From Anaerolineae bacterium (lineage in GTDB: Bacteria; Chloroflexota; Anaerolineae; Aggregatilineales; Phototrophicaceae): a stretch of DNA of 64,000 nucleotides. Below the pieces are notes generated by a model. The model was given only the letters and a program-made list of their open reading frames with translations, had not been told where the DNA came from and searched no databases. The translations under genes were made by a program, and so were the position numbers. The stretch covers positions 1-64,000 of the forward strand of contig JABWBO010000037.1 of NCBI GenBank assembly GCA_013360465.1, in the 5' to 3' direction. Positions within the stretch are counted from its first letter, which is position 1. Each line of letters opens with the position of its first letter. Positions 21,401 to 29,133 of this stretch are shown piece after piece.

Positions 21401-21543
21401 TCAATCGGTCTATCCTGGGTCTGAGAGAAACGAAAGCGGAGTATCTTGTTCCACTGAGATTATGTGGAGTTGATATGAAGATCCGCTTCACACAGCGACA
21501 TGTTATTGATATACAGGCAATTCTGCAGTCTGCCGACACCTAA
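18406..21543 (+). CDS. Sacsin/HSP90-like ATPase with C-terminal HNH-type nuclease motif
   Basis: A 1045-residue protein. The N-terminal 150 residues carry the GHKL ATP-binding signature: YELLQNAEDTEA (N box, about residue 42), VEFRHNGRPF (G1 region) and GKFGIGFKSVYAV (G2, about 96). This is the form seen in sacsin-like and NO VEIN-type proteins found beside bacterial restriction systems. A long middle region has no motif I know. Near residues 941-989, RCQICG...ARHSHGRWF...NVLCLCANHAAQF has the spacing of an HNH/McrA-like zinc-supported nuclease. It is the last gene of the operon and a plausible effector, using ATP-driven shape change to gate a nuclease. Cleavage activity is inferred from the motif only. 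Confidence 0.75.
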   Translation: MPTNYAEIAEINRQKYGTEVSNYGQYIADLLYSDRTHFIYELLQNAEDTEATQVEFSLFRDRVEFRHNGRPFAREDVIGICNIGRGTKAEDMTKIGKFGIGFKSVYAVTRTPIIYSGGERFSIEHYVFPREVPPVSLLKHETRIVLPFNRPDLDVDKAYSEIAYGLQEVSPQTILFLRHIAELRWEIEEGKSGHYLRDTRFTNENRLAVRIVDIIDETDKYERWMVFKRPAVYQDHDLSVEIAVPVNRIENADTETYSLSRYEFPRLVVFFPTARPTPFGFVMQGPYRTTPARDNIRSRDPLNEFLILETSKLAVDALKLLRDTRELTVESLTIFVCDVLATTDAFFPVFAAIRSALMNSPFLPTESKEYTSGIRGRLARPGSLAQLFSDAQLNDLDIGAPPLHWLSTSITLDRARLLYTYLTRQLTVQELDPFAVMRRMNAKFLQEQSDEWIRRLYIMLDRLQSVVRELIDKGTPILRLENGQHVPVRHLDRPRAYLPPEGDTQFPIVKRSICSDPAVVSFLRSKCELTEPDRMSEVLEYVLPRYEQRPVQFSVDGYLKDIEKIFSALEMPDRRRRASLLERLRGCSFLLGRNAASGEEALVAPGIIVPDHSDYSLFYAGNPEAWFPGENLAEYAEILHRFGFIKSDFVNARDADSAGYVSVLWQRGEHVRGLNHFDPDCEIDGLEFALQNPSHERSRFVWNKLLLPNKHHIRGEVEYSTRQDFTNAKRKVELSSMGRLATEYAWLPTTAGGWFKPSDLTLDELPPDFTRDEGLANQLGMRSTDLKGISQQLNVEEEVVRAFMKAFQKDPNLVRSFLSNLGQAERIPTQSSHNDRKPSEIRQEIPNVAEEMKEAFLRSGVFELTDTESELSLVPNPELRHARIVEEITTTKQLEVENTLRAKDEKDFGPVDTTTGAIQVRWEQKDPQTRNFLLEQYGGRCQICGHTFPLRKDGSPYFEGVYIARHSHGRWFDRPGNVLCLCANHAAQFLYGEVRLEDFNRSILGLRETKAEYLVPLRLCGVDMKIRFTQRHVIDIQAILQSADT

Positions 21544-21550
21544 CATACGT

Positions 21551-21586
21551 GTCGTGTCCACATGAAGCAGCTCATGAGGACACGAC
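21551..21586. terminator. Strong hairpin at the end of the defence operon
   Basis: Immediately after the ATPase/HNH stop codon, GTCGTGTCC and GGACACGAC form a perfect 9-bp stem that is extended inward by ACATGA/TCATGA. No run of T follows on either strand. It may be a bidirectional stem between two convergent genes rather than a classic intrinsic terminator. Confidence 0.5.
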
Positions 21587-21706
21587 GAACCTAGGCATTG
21601 AATGAGCAGAACTATGAGAATCGTTTGGTTCAGCAGTTTGTTGGCTGCGAACTTGTACTGTGTTCTTGTGTCACGTTGAGTGTAAGTAGGACAGAAGTGT
21701 CATGCT

Positions 21707-23530
21707 TCAGTTCTTCCCGGTTCGGGCGTTGACAATCTGCGAAATGCGTGCCGGTGACAGCTCGTATTCGTGGGCAAGCGCAGACAACAACTCGCCGAGT
21801 GAATAACGGTGACGGATGACATCATTGCGGAGCGGTTCAGGCGGGATAGTCTCCACTGCATGATAGGTCTCGGCGAAGTAGTGGACCGCACAGGTCACTA
21901 TGTTGGGTGTATTGTAAATGCGCTCCCGAATCCTTCCGGGGTCAAAGCCGTATCCTTCTTCTCCCTCAGTTTTAAGCTCCGTGCGCAGCACCATGAAGTG
22001 GGCGGACCAGGGCTTGAGGCGAAAGTCCACGACTTTCCGCTCATCCAGGTCATAGACGACATACTCGACGAGGTTGCGCGCCATATGGTAGCGGTCCTCG
22101 TCGTTGCTTCCCTCCCACAGCCTTGCTATCTTGTTCACTGCTTCGATGGCCACCATCAACTCTGACGTCGTTCGCTGCGTCTCGGTCGTGTAGTTCTGCC
22201 AATGGGTGATTTCCCGTTCCAGTTTTTCCTTGCGGGAGACGTATTCTTCGCGGGAGATGTCCCCATCCTCGAAGATATGACGGGCCGCATCCAGCCGTTT
22301 CCTGGCTCTTGCGATGGCGGTCGTGCGCTTGGATTCGAAGTCGCGCTCGTCGGCTGGCTGGTCGCTGAGCAGCGCGGCCAGGTTGAGCATCGGCTCGATG
22401 AATTCCGGCGCCAGCGTGAGATTCTGAACGAGGCGCAGGAAGTCACCTTCGACAAGTTTGCTGGGGACAGCGCGACGCTGGCAGTCACAGTGCAGACCGG
22501 GTCGGTGTCGGTAGGAGTCGCGATGGATGCCGCTCAATTTGGAGCGCAGCCTGACGTTGTCCTGCTGCACGGCGATCCGCTCACAGCCGGCGCAATACAC
22601 GAGGCCGGACAGCGCGTAGGCCATCACCGACTTGTTCCGTCCGGTGTCGGGCATGCTGAAGGAACGATCACGGATGATCTCTCCAACTCTTCGCAGAAGG
22701 TGAATGTCGAACACGGCGCGGTCTGCATCGAGCGGCACATCGTTCGGCTCAATCTCCCGATAGTTCCTGGTGCTCGACTTCTTGTCCAGCACTGCGCCGC
22801 CGTATTCGGGCCAACTGCTGGTCACCCGTCGGACGTCGTCCACTTCGAGCGGTGAGGGCTGCCCGTAGCGGTCGCGAAATGCCCATCCTTCAGACTGCAT
22901 GATGCTGCACACGCGGGCACGTCCCAGACCAGTGACATACAGCTCCATGATGCGGAACGCGCAGTCGTAGTAGCCACGCCAGATGGCCTCTGGGGCAGGT
23001 GACTCGTCCTGGATGGTGCCGGCCTGCCAGCTGCCGTTTGGGAGTAGCCACGCGCCTTCGTCCGTGGGCATGAGATAGCCGTCTTTGTTGCGCTTGGTGC
23101 CGAACAGGGGCAGGCCAACAGTGATGTTCTTGGACTTGCGGTAGGCAATGTTTGCCTTGCGCCGCAGCGACACATCCATGGCGTACCACTCGTCGAAGAT
23201 GGCGGAGAGCTGAGCGAAGAGTCGTCCCTGCGGAGTGCTGAAGTCGATGTGCTTCGACGGATCGGCGAGGACGAGCTTGATCCCCTTCTGGTCGACGAAA
23301 TCGAGCAGGTCGCCGATGCGCCACCCTTTTCGATGCAGACGCGACAGGTCGTTGGCGACCAGCGCCACCACATCAGGATCGTCGAGGCGGGCTTTGAGCG
23401 CCATCCAGCCGGGTCGGTTCTTCTCATGCATGGCCGACTTGTGCCCTTCGGCATCCTCGTACCATTCCGGTGTCCAGCCGCTGCGCCACACCGATCCGCG
23501 CTGGATACTGCTTTCCGGTCTCGTCCTCAA
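21707..23530 (-). CDS. Large serine recombinase, N-terminal catalytic part missing or frameshifted
   Basis: An open frame of 607 residues beginning at a TTG (23530), with an in-frame stop at 23549-23551. It contains the latter part of the resolvase domain (WYEDAEGHKSA, RPGWMALKARL, ANDLSRLHRKGW), a recombinase domain, a zinc ribbon (LVYCAGCERIAV...HCDCQRR), a coiled coil (about residues 390-450) and a C-terminal helix-turn-helix-like ELSPARISQIV. Family members normally begin 35-60 residues earlier, with a RVS motif that supplies the nucleophilic serine. That motif is not visible in this frame. The overlapping frame at about 23460-23560 encodes KRIGLNTRGRFIEDETG at about the right distance, which suggests a frameshifted and decayed start. 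The recombinase is therefore probably inactive. It may be what brought in part of this island. Confidence 0.75.
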   Translation of the reverse strand: MRTRPESSIQRGSVWRSGWTPEWYEDAEGHKSAMHEKNRPGWMALKARLDDPDVVALVANDLSRLHRKGWRIGDLLDFVDQKGIKLVLADPSKHIDFSTPQGRLFAQLSAIFDEWYAMDVSLRRKANIAYRKSKNITVGLPLFGTKRNKDGYLMPTDEGAWLLPNGSWQAGTIQDESPAPEAIWRGYYDCAFRIMELYVTGLGRARVCSIMQSEGWAFRDRYGQPSPLEVDDVRRVTSSWPEYGGAVLDKKSSTRNYREIEPNDVPLDADRAVFDIHLLRRVGEIIRDRSFSMPDTGRNKSVMAYALSGLVYCAGCERIAVQQDNVRLRSKLSGIHRDSYRHRPGLHCDCQRRAVPSKLVEGDFLRLVQNLTLAPEFIEPMLNLAALLSDQPADERDFESKRTTAIARARKRLDAARHIFEDGDISREEYVSRKEKLEREITHWQNYTTETQRTTSELMVAIEAVNKIARLWEGSNDEDRYHMARNLVEYVVYDLDERKVVDFRLKPWSAHFMVLRTELKTEGEEGYGFDPGRIRERIYNTPNIVTCAVHYFAETYHAVETIPPEPLRNDVIRHRYSLGELLSALAHEYELSPARISQIVNARTGKN

Positions 23531-23703
23531 TGAACCTGCCTCGTGTGTTTAGTCCGATCCGCTTCGCCATCCCAGGCGGAGGGAGCATGTGTTCATAGTT
23601 GTTCCAGTTGAGCGGCGTGGTGATGAAACACGGCTCGGCGACGCTCGCGCATCCGGCACGTTGGGACAGAATCGCGATTCGAATCGGGTTCCGGTCGCCG
23701 CCG

Positions 23704-25155
23704 GTTTCAATCCCCCGAAGGGGAGAGCGCGCCCCGTGACCCGTCCAGTGTCCAGACACCGAGTGAGCAGGTCGGAAAGTTTCAATCCCCCGAAGGGGAG
23801 AGCGCGCCCCGTGACTTTACAGCTAGAATCACCAACAGCGAACAGTGTGAGTTTCAATCCCCCGAAGGGGAGAGCGCGCCCCGTGACGACGCGAAGCCTG
23901 AACAATCATGGCGTAGCTGTATTGTTTCAATCCCCCGAAGGGGAGAGCGCGCCCCGTGACGGATTGTCGCGGCACTGGTTGGCTCGGTGGTGGGCGGGTT
24001 TCAATCCCCCGAAGGGGAGAGCGCGCCCCGTGACTCGCAGCACTGCCGATCATGGCACAAGACACGCTTTGTTTCAATCCCCCGAAGGGGAGAGCGCGCC
24101 CCGTGACGCAGACGCAATGAACGTGACTGTCGGTTCCACCTTTGGTTTCAATCCCCCGAAGGGGAGAGCGCGCCCCGTGACGTGAATTCTCAGCGTGAGG
24201 ACTCGCGTGACAGTCAGAGTTTCAATCCCCCGAAGGGGAGAGCGCGCCCCGTGACCCGTGGTCAACGCTGCTCTTCATCGTCTTTCTCTTTGGTTTCAAT
24301 CCCCCGAAGGGGAGAGCGCGCCCCGTGACGGTCTGGTCGCCGGACGCGACCTATTTGGCTCAGAGTTTCAATCCCCCGAAGGGGAGAGCGCGCCCCGTGA
24401 CACGTTGGTAACAACGATGTGCCGATGGTTCATGGTGAGTTTCAATCCCCCGAAGGGGAGAGCGCGCCCCGTGACAATGATTGAACTCAAGTCCTGGCTG
24501 GCTGCCGAATTGGTTTCAATCCCCCGAAGGGGAGAGCGCGCCCCGTGACGTAACATTGACGGGCGAGCTAGCGGACATGCTGGAGCAGTACGGTTTCAAT
24601 CCCCCGAAGGGGAGAGCGCGCCCCGTGACCGACGAACACGGAGACGGCAGACGCATTTACCCTGCTCCTCGTTTCAATCCCCCGAAGGGGAGAGCGCGCC
24701 CCGTGACCAAGGCACTGCTTCGACCCTGCCTGAAACTGTTGATTGCGTTTCAATCCCCCGAAGGGGAGAGCGCGCCCCGTGACCTCATTTGGTGGCGGTT
24801 TCCAAAATGGAGGCTTTTCGTTTCAATCCCCCGAAGGGGAGAGCGCGCCCCGTGACCGGTCGAGGCAGTTGTGAACACCGAGGCACCCACCTTGGTTTCA
24901 ATCCCCCGAAGGGGAGAGCGCGCCCCGTGACTTCGTTCTAAGGAGCACATAATGTCCAAGCGATTGTGTTTCAATCCCCCGAAGGGGAGAGCGCGCCCCG
25001 TGACAAGATGAACGCAGGACGTGGTTGTCTCAAGCTGATGGTTTCAATCCCCCGAAGGGGAGAGCGCGCCCCGTGACCAACCGATGACGATCCGACGTTC
25101 ACCAACAACCAGTATAACGTTTCAATCCCCCGAAGGGGAGAGCGCGCCCCGTGAC
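23704..25155 (-). CRISPR. CRISPR array 1: 20 repeats of 37 bp, 19 spacers
   Basis: Twenty near-identical 37-bp units, the first at 23704-23740 and the last at 25119-25155, separated by spacers of 34-41 bp. On the plus strand the repeat opens GTTTCAATCCCCC and closes CCCCGTGAC. On the minus strand it therefore ends in ATTGAAAC, the usual 8-nt 5' handle of type I/III crRNAs, and has a CCCC-TTC-GGGG hairpin. This sets transcription on the minus strand, with the leader on the right (from 25156) and the oldest spacers beside the broken recombinase. The repeats are uniform to the distal end, which suggests that the array is recent or maintained. Confidence 0.97.
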
Positions 25156-25500
25156 CCTAGAATACAGGGTTCTTCGAATCCCGTCAATTTCGCGCTTCAG
25201 CGCGCGCCAGCGCTGCGACTTGATCCCCCTGCGGACACCAGTTCTGTAACACCCTCGTTTTGTGCATCCGGCGTCAATCAGAGCCGCCCCCACCCCCATT
25301 TCTGGACCCCAGATCACGCGCCAGCGCGCTGGATCACCGCAAAATCGCGTTTTGCGACCCGTATGTACTTTTGAGGGAGAAATGCCGTGCGGTGCTGATG
25401 AAAGCGGCACAAGCGAATCGCATGGCGTCGCTGCTGCACATGAGCGGCGCTGTCTGATCGGCGTAGGCGGAAGACAGCGCCATTGTTGAAGCATGTCAAT
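25156..25500 (-). promoter_or_regulatory. Leader region of CRISPR array 1 and divergent cas promoter region
   Basis: A stretch of about 530 bp with no convincing gene separates array 1 from the WYL regulator (start 25683). Because array 1 is read on the minus strand, this is its leader side. The first 45 bp (AGAATAC...GTTC...CCGTCAATTTC) recur beside the decayed array at 46360-46400, which supports a leader role. The remainder should hold the array promoter and the divergent promoter for the cas operon. I see no certain -35/-10 pair. Confidence 0.6.
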
Positions 25501-25682
25501 CCCGACGGGCTGACTATCCTCTGCTCACTGTCGTCGCGTATTACGGACATCCGCCTCCTCCACCTTCAGGGGGCAAGCTTCAGCCGGTGCGGTGGTAAGC
25601 ACTTTGATGAGTCTATTCAGACATACTTGCGATACCTGCGAGTGTTGTGCGCTATGATGAAACAGAAAGGACGAGCCGCACA

Positions 25683-26651
25683 ATGGGACATGCTGAGAAC
25701 AAACGAGAGAACATCGAACGAATGATCCTGCTGCTCCAGCAGGCGGGCGATGATGGCATTTCGATGCGCGAGATCGCCGACGCGCTGGGCGTTCACGAGT
25801 CAACGGCGCATCGCTACCGCGATGAGATCGAAGTCCGGTATGCGCTTGAAGAAGTGGGCTACGGCCGATTCCGGCTTGATAGGACACAGACTCTGAGTAA
25901 CATCAGCCTGTCGGCAAGTGAGGCGCTGACCATCTATCTGGCGCTGCGACGCTTCATTCGGCAGACGAGCCAGGCACCAGATTTCATGATCTCCGCGCTG
26001 CGCAAGGTGACGCCGGCCCTCCAGCGGCCCGACCTGGTGGATGCCCTCAGCGAGTCGATCCAGCACCTGCAAGTGGAACGCACCGCAACGCCAGAACACA
26101 AGGCGGTGTGGGAGACGCTGATCCGCTGCTGGATTTACCGGCGCGTGGTGCGCATCCAGTACCTTGGGCTGAACAAGACGGCTCCGACCGAACATGTGAT
26201 AGAACCCTACCTGTTCGAGCCGATGCCGTTCGGCGATACGACCTACCTCATTGCCTGGAGCCGCACCCGCAACAACCTGCGCACCTTCAAGCCGGACCGC
26301 ATTCTGCGCGCCACCGAGCTTGCCGAAACGTTCGAAAAGCGTCTGAATCTGGATGTAGGCGCTCTACTGAGGAACGCCTGGGGAATCTGGTACGGGGAGC
26401 CGACGACGCGGGTCGAACTGCTCTTTGCGCCGCGCGTCGCCCGGCGGGTGATGGAGTCCACCTACATGACCGGAGAGCAGAAGGAGCTGCAGCCGGATGG
26501 CAGCCTCTACTGGGCGGTGGACATCGTGGGTACGCTGGAGATTCTGTCGTGGATTCGTGGGTGGGGGCACGAGGTGAAGGTGCTTGCGCCGGAGACACTG
26601 CGAGCGGAGGTGAAACGAGACCTTGAGGCAGCACTGGAACTGTACCGATAG
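25683..26651 (+). CDS. WYL-domain transcriptional regulator of the CRISPR locus
   Basis: A 322-residue protein from the ATG at 25683, with AAAGGA upstream. An N-terminal helix-turn-helix (ISMREIADALGVHESTAHRY, about residues 22-41) is followed by a WYL domain with the segments RRVVRIQYLGL and EPYLFEPMPFG...YLIAWS, then a WCX-type C-terminal extension (TTRVELLFAPRVARRV). WYL proteins bind DNA and sense nucleic acids or nucleotides, and several regulate CRISPR or defence operons. It lies 9 bp ahead of cas8 and is divergent from the array 1 leader. It probably controls the cas operon, the array, or both. Confidence 0.85.
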   Translation: MGHAENKRENIERMILLLQQAGDDGISMREIADALGVHESTAHRYRDEIEVRYALEEVGYGRFRLDRTQTLSNISLSASEALTIYLALRRFIRQTSQAPDFMISALRKVTPALQRPDLVDALSESIQHLQVERTATPEHKAVWETLIRCWIYRRVVRIQYLGLNKTAPTEHVIEPYLFEPMPFGDTTYLIAWSRTRNNLRTFKPDRILRATELAETFEKRLNLDVGALLRNAWGIWYGEPTTRVELLFAPRVARRVMESTYMTGEQKELQPDGSLYWAVDIVGTLEILSWIRGWGHEVKVLAPETLRAEVKRDLEAALELYR

Positions 26652-26660
26652 GATGGATGT

Positions 26661-28106
26661 ATGAGCGAAAACAAGCCACTTGGACTGCGCTACACAGGAC
26701 ACCCGTTCATCGACATCGGTGTGGCAGTTGCAACCGTTGTCGCTCGGAGACAGCACCCAGAGAAGGTCACTGTCGATGAGCTGATCCCATTTCTGCAGGA
26801 CATCAAGCGTTGGTACATAGATTATCCTGGAATTCAGAGCTTCTTACGCAACGTCTTTCCGAATTCGAAATTCGTTCAAGGCGCTGTATCACTTGCGGAC
26901 AAAGAGCAGTACGCGGATGAGGTTCTATTCGGCTTCATAGGCGATGAGATCGCAAATGATGATCGGCAGTGTTGTGTGTTTTTCCCCGAACTGGCAGCAT
27001 CGCGACGAGTTACGCGAACCATCATGCCGTTGCTTAACAGTGTTGACACGGTGAACTTCGGTGCTGCGGGGAATCCTGGAGTACCTGTAAGCGGTTTAGC
27101 CATTATGTGCCTACACCTGTTGCCGCTCGGATGCCTTCGCCTGTATTCATACGCGAGTCCCAAAACTCGGCTACTCGGATTTCACCATATCAGCAGTCAG
27201 GGCGGGCCGAACCTAAACATGGTGTTTGCTGCATACGCTCTTGACCACCATACAACCTCAATAGGCCTATCCGGTGAAATAACGACGTTTGGCAGCCATA
27301 GTCAAACTCGTTACGTTGAAGAGTTGCTACGTGTGAAGAGGGAAGTGCTGCGAAACCGTTTGACAAGGAGTAGCTTGACGGCTTATCGAAACGTCTCGGG
27401 ATACTTTTTCGCGAACGAAAATCGAGAAACTTCCATTGCGGTGTTGCATCTCGACAATGGAGTTCATGCGTTTATTGAAGCAGCTGAGCTGGATCATGCC
27501 GACACGTGGCACCGCCTGATTGCTGCCAATTGGCAAAAGGTCGAGGACGAACCCGATGCCCCGCTCACCGAGGAGTCTCGCCGCCAGCGCCGCAACTTCG
27601 TCTTCGAGCAGCTCTTCGATGCCCCGGTCAATTGGCTGCGCCTTGCCGGCGCTCTCATCACGCACGGCGACTGGGCGCTTGTCCACTTATTCCTGAAGGA
27701 GATCGTCAATATGCAGCAAGCCGAAATCGATAATCTGAAGATGCTGGGCATGAAACTCGCCCGCTACATGAGCGAGAATGATGTTTCGGCAAAAGGGCTG
27801 TCGTGGGGGTTCTACCACCAGTTCAAGACAGCCAGGACCGCCAAGATCAGGGCGCTCGTCCGCTCCGCCAACGAGAGTCTGTCGCGCAAAGGGCTGTCGG
27901 ACCTGATCATCACCCATGCCGAAATCCTGCTGGCTTTCAACCGCGTACAGGGGTATCAGGATTTCACGCTGGCGCGCGACATCATCGCCATGGTGATGTT
28001 CGAGGAGCTCCACAAGATGGGCTACAGCATGGGCAAAGCCGTGCCCGCTGAGGAGGACGAGATCGCCGAGCGTTATGCCGCCATTCCTGACGAAGTCGAA
28101 GCCTAA
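26661..28106 (+). CDS. cas8b1: Type I-B CRISPR Cascade large subunit Cas8 (Cst1 family)
   Basis: A 481-residue protein at the head of the interference genes. The N-terminus GLRYTGHPFIDIGVAVATVV and the following FVQGAVSLAD region match the Cst1/Cas8 family of Tneap-type I-B systems, whose large subunit recognises the PAM and recruits Cas3. The gene comes before cas7 (start 28123) with a GAGGAGAAAG ribosome-binding site between them. Base composition changes inside the gene: the first 800 bp are near 48-50% GC, whereas from about 27,480 to the end GC is about 60%, like the downstream cas genes. Recombination of the 5' part is possible. Assignment rests on the N-terminal pattern plus position. 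Confidence 0.85.
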   Translation: MSENKPLGLRYTGHPFIDIGVAVATVVARRQHPEKVTVDELIPFLQDIKRWYIDYPGIQSFLRNVFPNSKFVQGAVSLADKEQYADEVLFGFIGDEIANDDRQCCVFFPELAASRRVTRTIMPLLNSVDTVNFGAAGNPGVPVSGLAIMCLHLLPLGCLRLYSYASPKTRLLGFHHISSQGGPNLNMVFAAYALDHHTTSIGLSGEITTFGSHSQTRYVEELLRVKREVLRNRLTRSSLTAYRNVSGYFFANENRETSIAVLHLDNGVHAFIEAAELDHADTWHRLIAANWQKVEDEPDAPLTEESRRQRRNFVFEQLFDAPVNWLRLAGALITHGDWALVHLFLKEIVNMQQAEIDNLKMLGMKLARYMSENDVSAKGLSWGFYHQFKTARTAKIRALVRSANESLSRKGLSDLIITHAEILLAFNRVQGYQDFTLARDIIAMVMFEELHKMGYSMGKAVPAEEDEIAERYAAIPDEVEA

Positions 28107-28122
28107 AACGAGGAGAAAGACA

Positions 28123-29133
28123 ATGAGCTATTATGTCACCGGACTGCTGCTGATCGATGCCCCGGCGTCGGCGCTGAACAACGGGCAGGCAGAAAACAAC
28201 GAGAGCAAGGTTAAGGCGATCCGCGTGCCCGGACAGGGTGACTATCCCTACGTCTCGGCGCAATCCTTCCGCTACTGGCTGCGCGATACGCTCTCCGACC
28301 AGTTCGGAAGCGAATGGACGGCGTCCAAAGTCTATACCGCCGGCGCAGGTTCAAAGCAGCAGGCTTACACCGAGGGCGATCCGATTGATTATCCCGATGA
28401 CGATCTGTTCGGCTACATGCGGGCGACCAAGGAGCGCACCGTCACGCGCGTCTCGCCCTTCCGCGCCAGCACGCTGGTATCCATCGCGCCCGCGCCGATC
28501 GTGAGCGATTTCGGCGTGATGGCGCGCGCTGAAAAGCAGGAAGGCGACAAGGAAGGCGTCGTCCTGCACGCGCACCAATTCTATCGGGCGGTCCTTCAGG
28601 GGATGTTCTCGATTGATTTGCAGTCCGCCGGAACCTTCACGAACCAGATGCGCTCCGGCTTCCAGAATCTGGCGCAGGACACGCTCGAAAAAGCCAGCAA
28701 TCTGGGTTTGACGCCTGTTCCGGCGCTGCGTTCGTTCCGTCTGCCCTTGCAGGAACGCATCCGCCGAGTGCAGGTGCTGCTGCGCGCGCTTGGGCGCATC
28801 CAGGGCGGCGCTAAGCAGACGCTCCACTATACCGATGTCGCCCCGGTATTCGTGATGGCGGCGGTGACACGCGGCGGGAACAATCTATTTGGGAGAGCGG
28901 TCACCACCGATGCCCGGAACCGTCCCACGCTCCACTGGGATGTGCTGAATGAGATTCGCGACGTTCAGGGCGACTCGCTGGCATCCAGCGTATTCGTAGG
29001 ACGCAGTGCGGGTTTCATGGACGATGCCGTTGAGATGCTGCGCGAGCAGTACCAGATCAGCCCGATCCATCCCCGGCAGGCGCTCGATGCGCTGGCTGAC
29101 GAGATCGCGCTGCACCCGGAATGGTGGGAATGA
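28123..29133 (+). CDS. cas7: Cascade backbone subunit Cas7 (Cst2/DevR family)
   Basis: A 336-residue protein; the ATG at 28123 is chosen because it follows a strong GAGGAGAAAG site. It opens YYVTGLLLIDAPASALNNG and contains KAIRVPGQGDYPYVSAQSFR, YWLRDTL and KERTVTRVSPFRAS. These features are typical of the Cst2/DevR group, which binds along the crRNA and forms the Cascade filament. The stop overlaps the start of cas5 by 4 bp (ATGA). It works together with Cas8, Cas5 and Cas6. Confidence 0.92.
   Translation: MSYYVTGLLLIDAPASALNNGQAENNESKVKAIRVPGQGDYPYVSAQSFRYWLRDTLSDQFGSEWTASKVYTAGAGSKQQAYTEGDPIDYPDDDLFGYMRATKERTVTRVSPFRASTLVSIAPAPIVSDFGVMARAEKQEGDKEGVVLHAHQFYRAVLQGMFSIDLQSAGTFTNQMRSGFQNLAQDTLEKASNLGLTPVPALRSFRLPLQERIRRVQVLLRALGRIQGGAKQTLHYTDVAPVFVMAAVTRGGNNLFGRAVTTDARNRPTLHWDVLNEIRDVQGDSLASSVFVGRSAGFMDDAVEMLREQYQISPIHPRQALDALADEIALHPEWWE

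Noticed and set aside
1752-21543. Straight DISARM class 1 call for the whole island
   Set aside because: Only the first two genes fit well. There is no drmC, drmA/drmB are represented by one differently built protein, and a second SNF2 helicase and an ATPase-HNH protein are extra.
23589-24975. Open frames on both strands across array 1 with repeating peptide units
   Set aside because: They are translations of the 37-bp CRISPR repeat, which has no stop in some frames. They are not genes.
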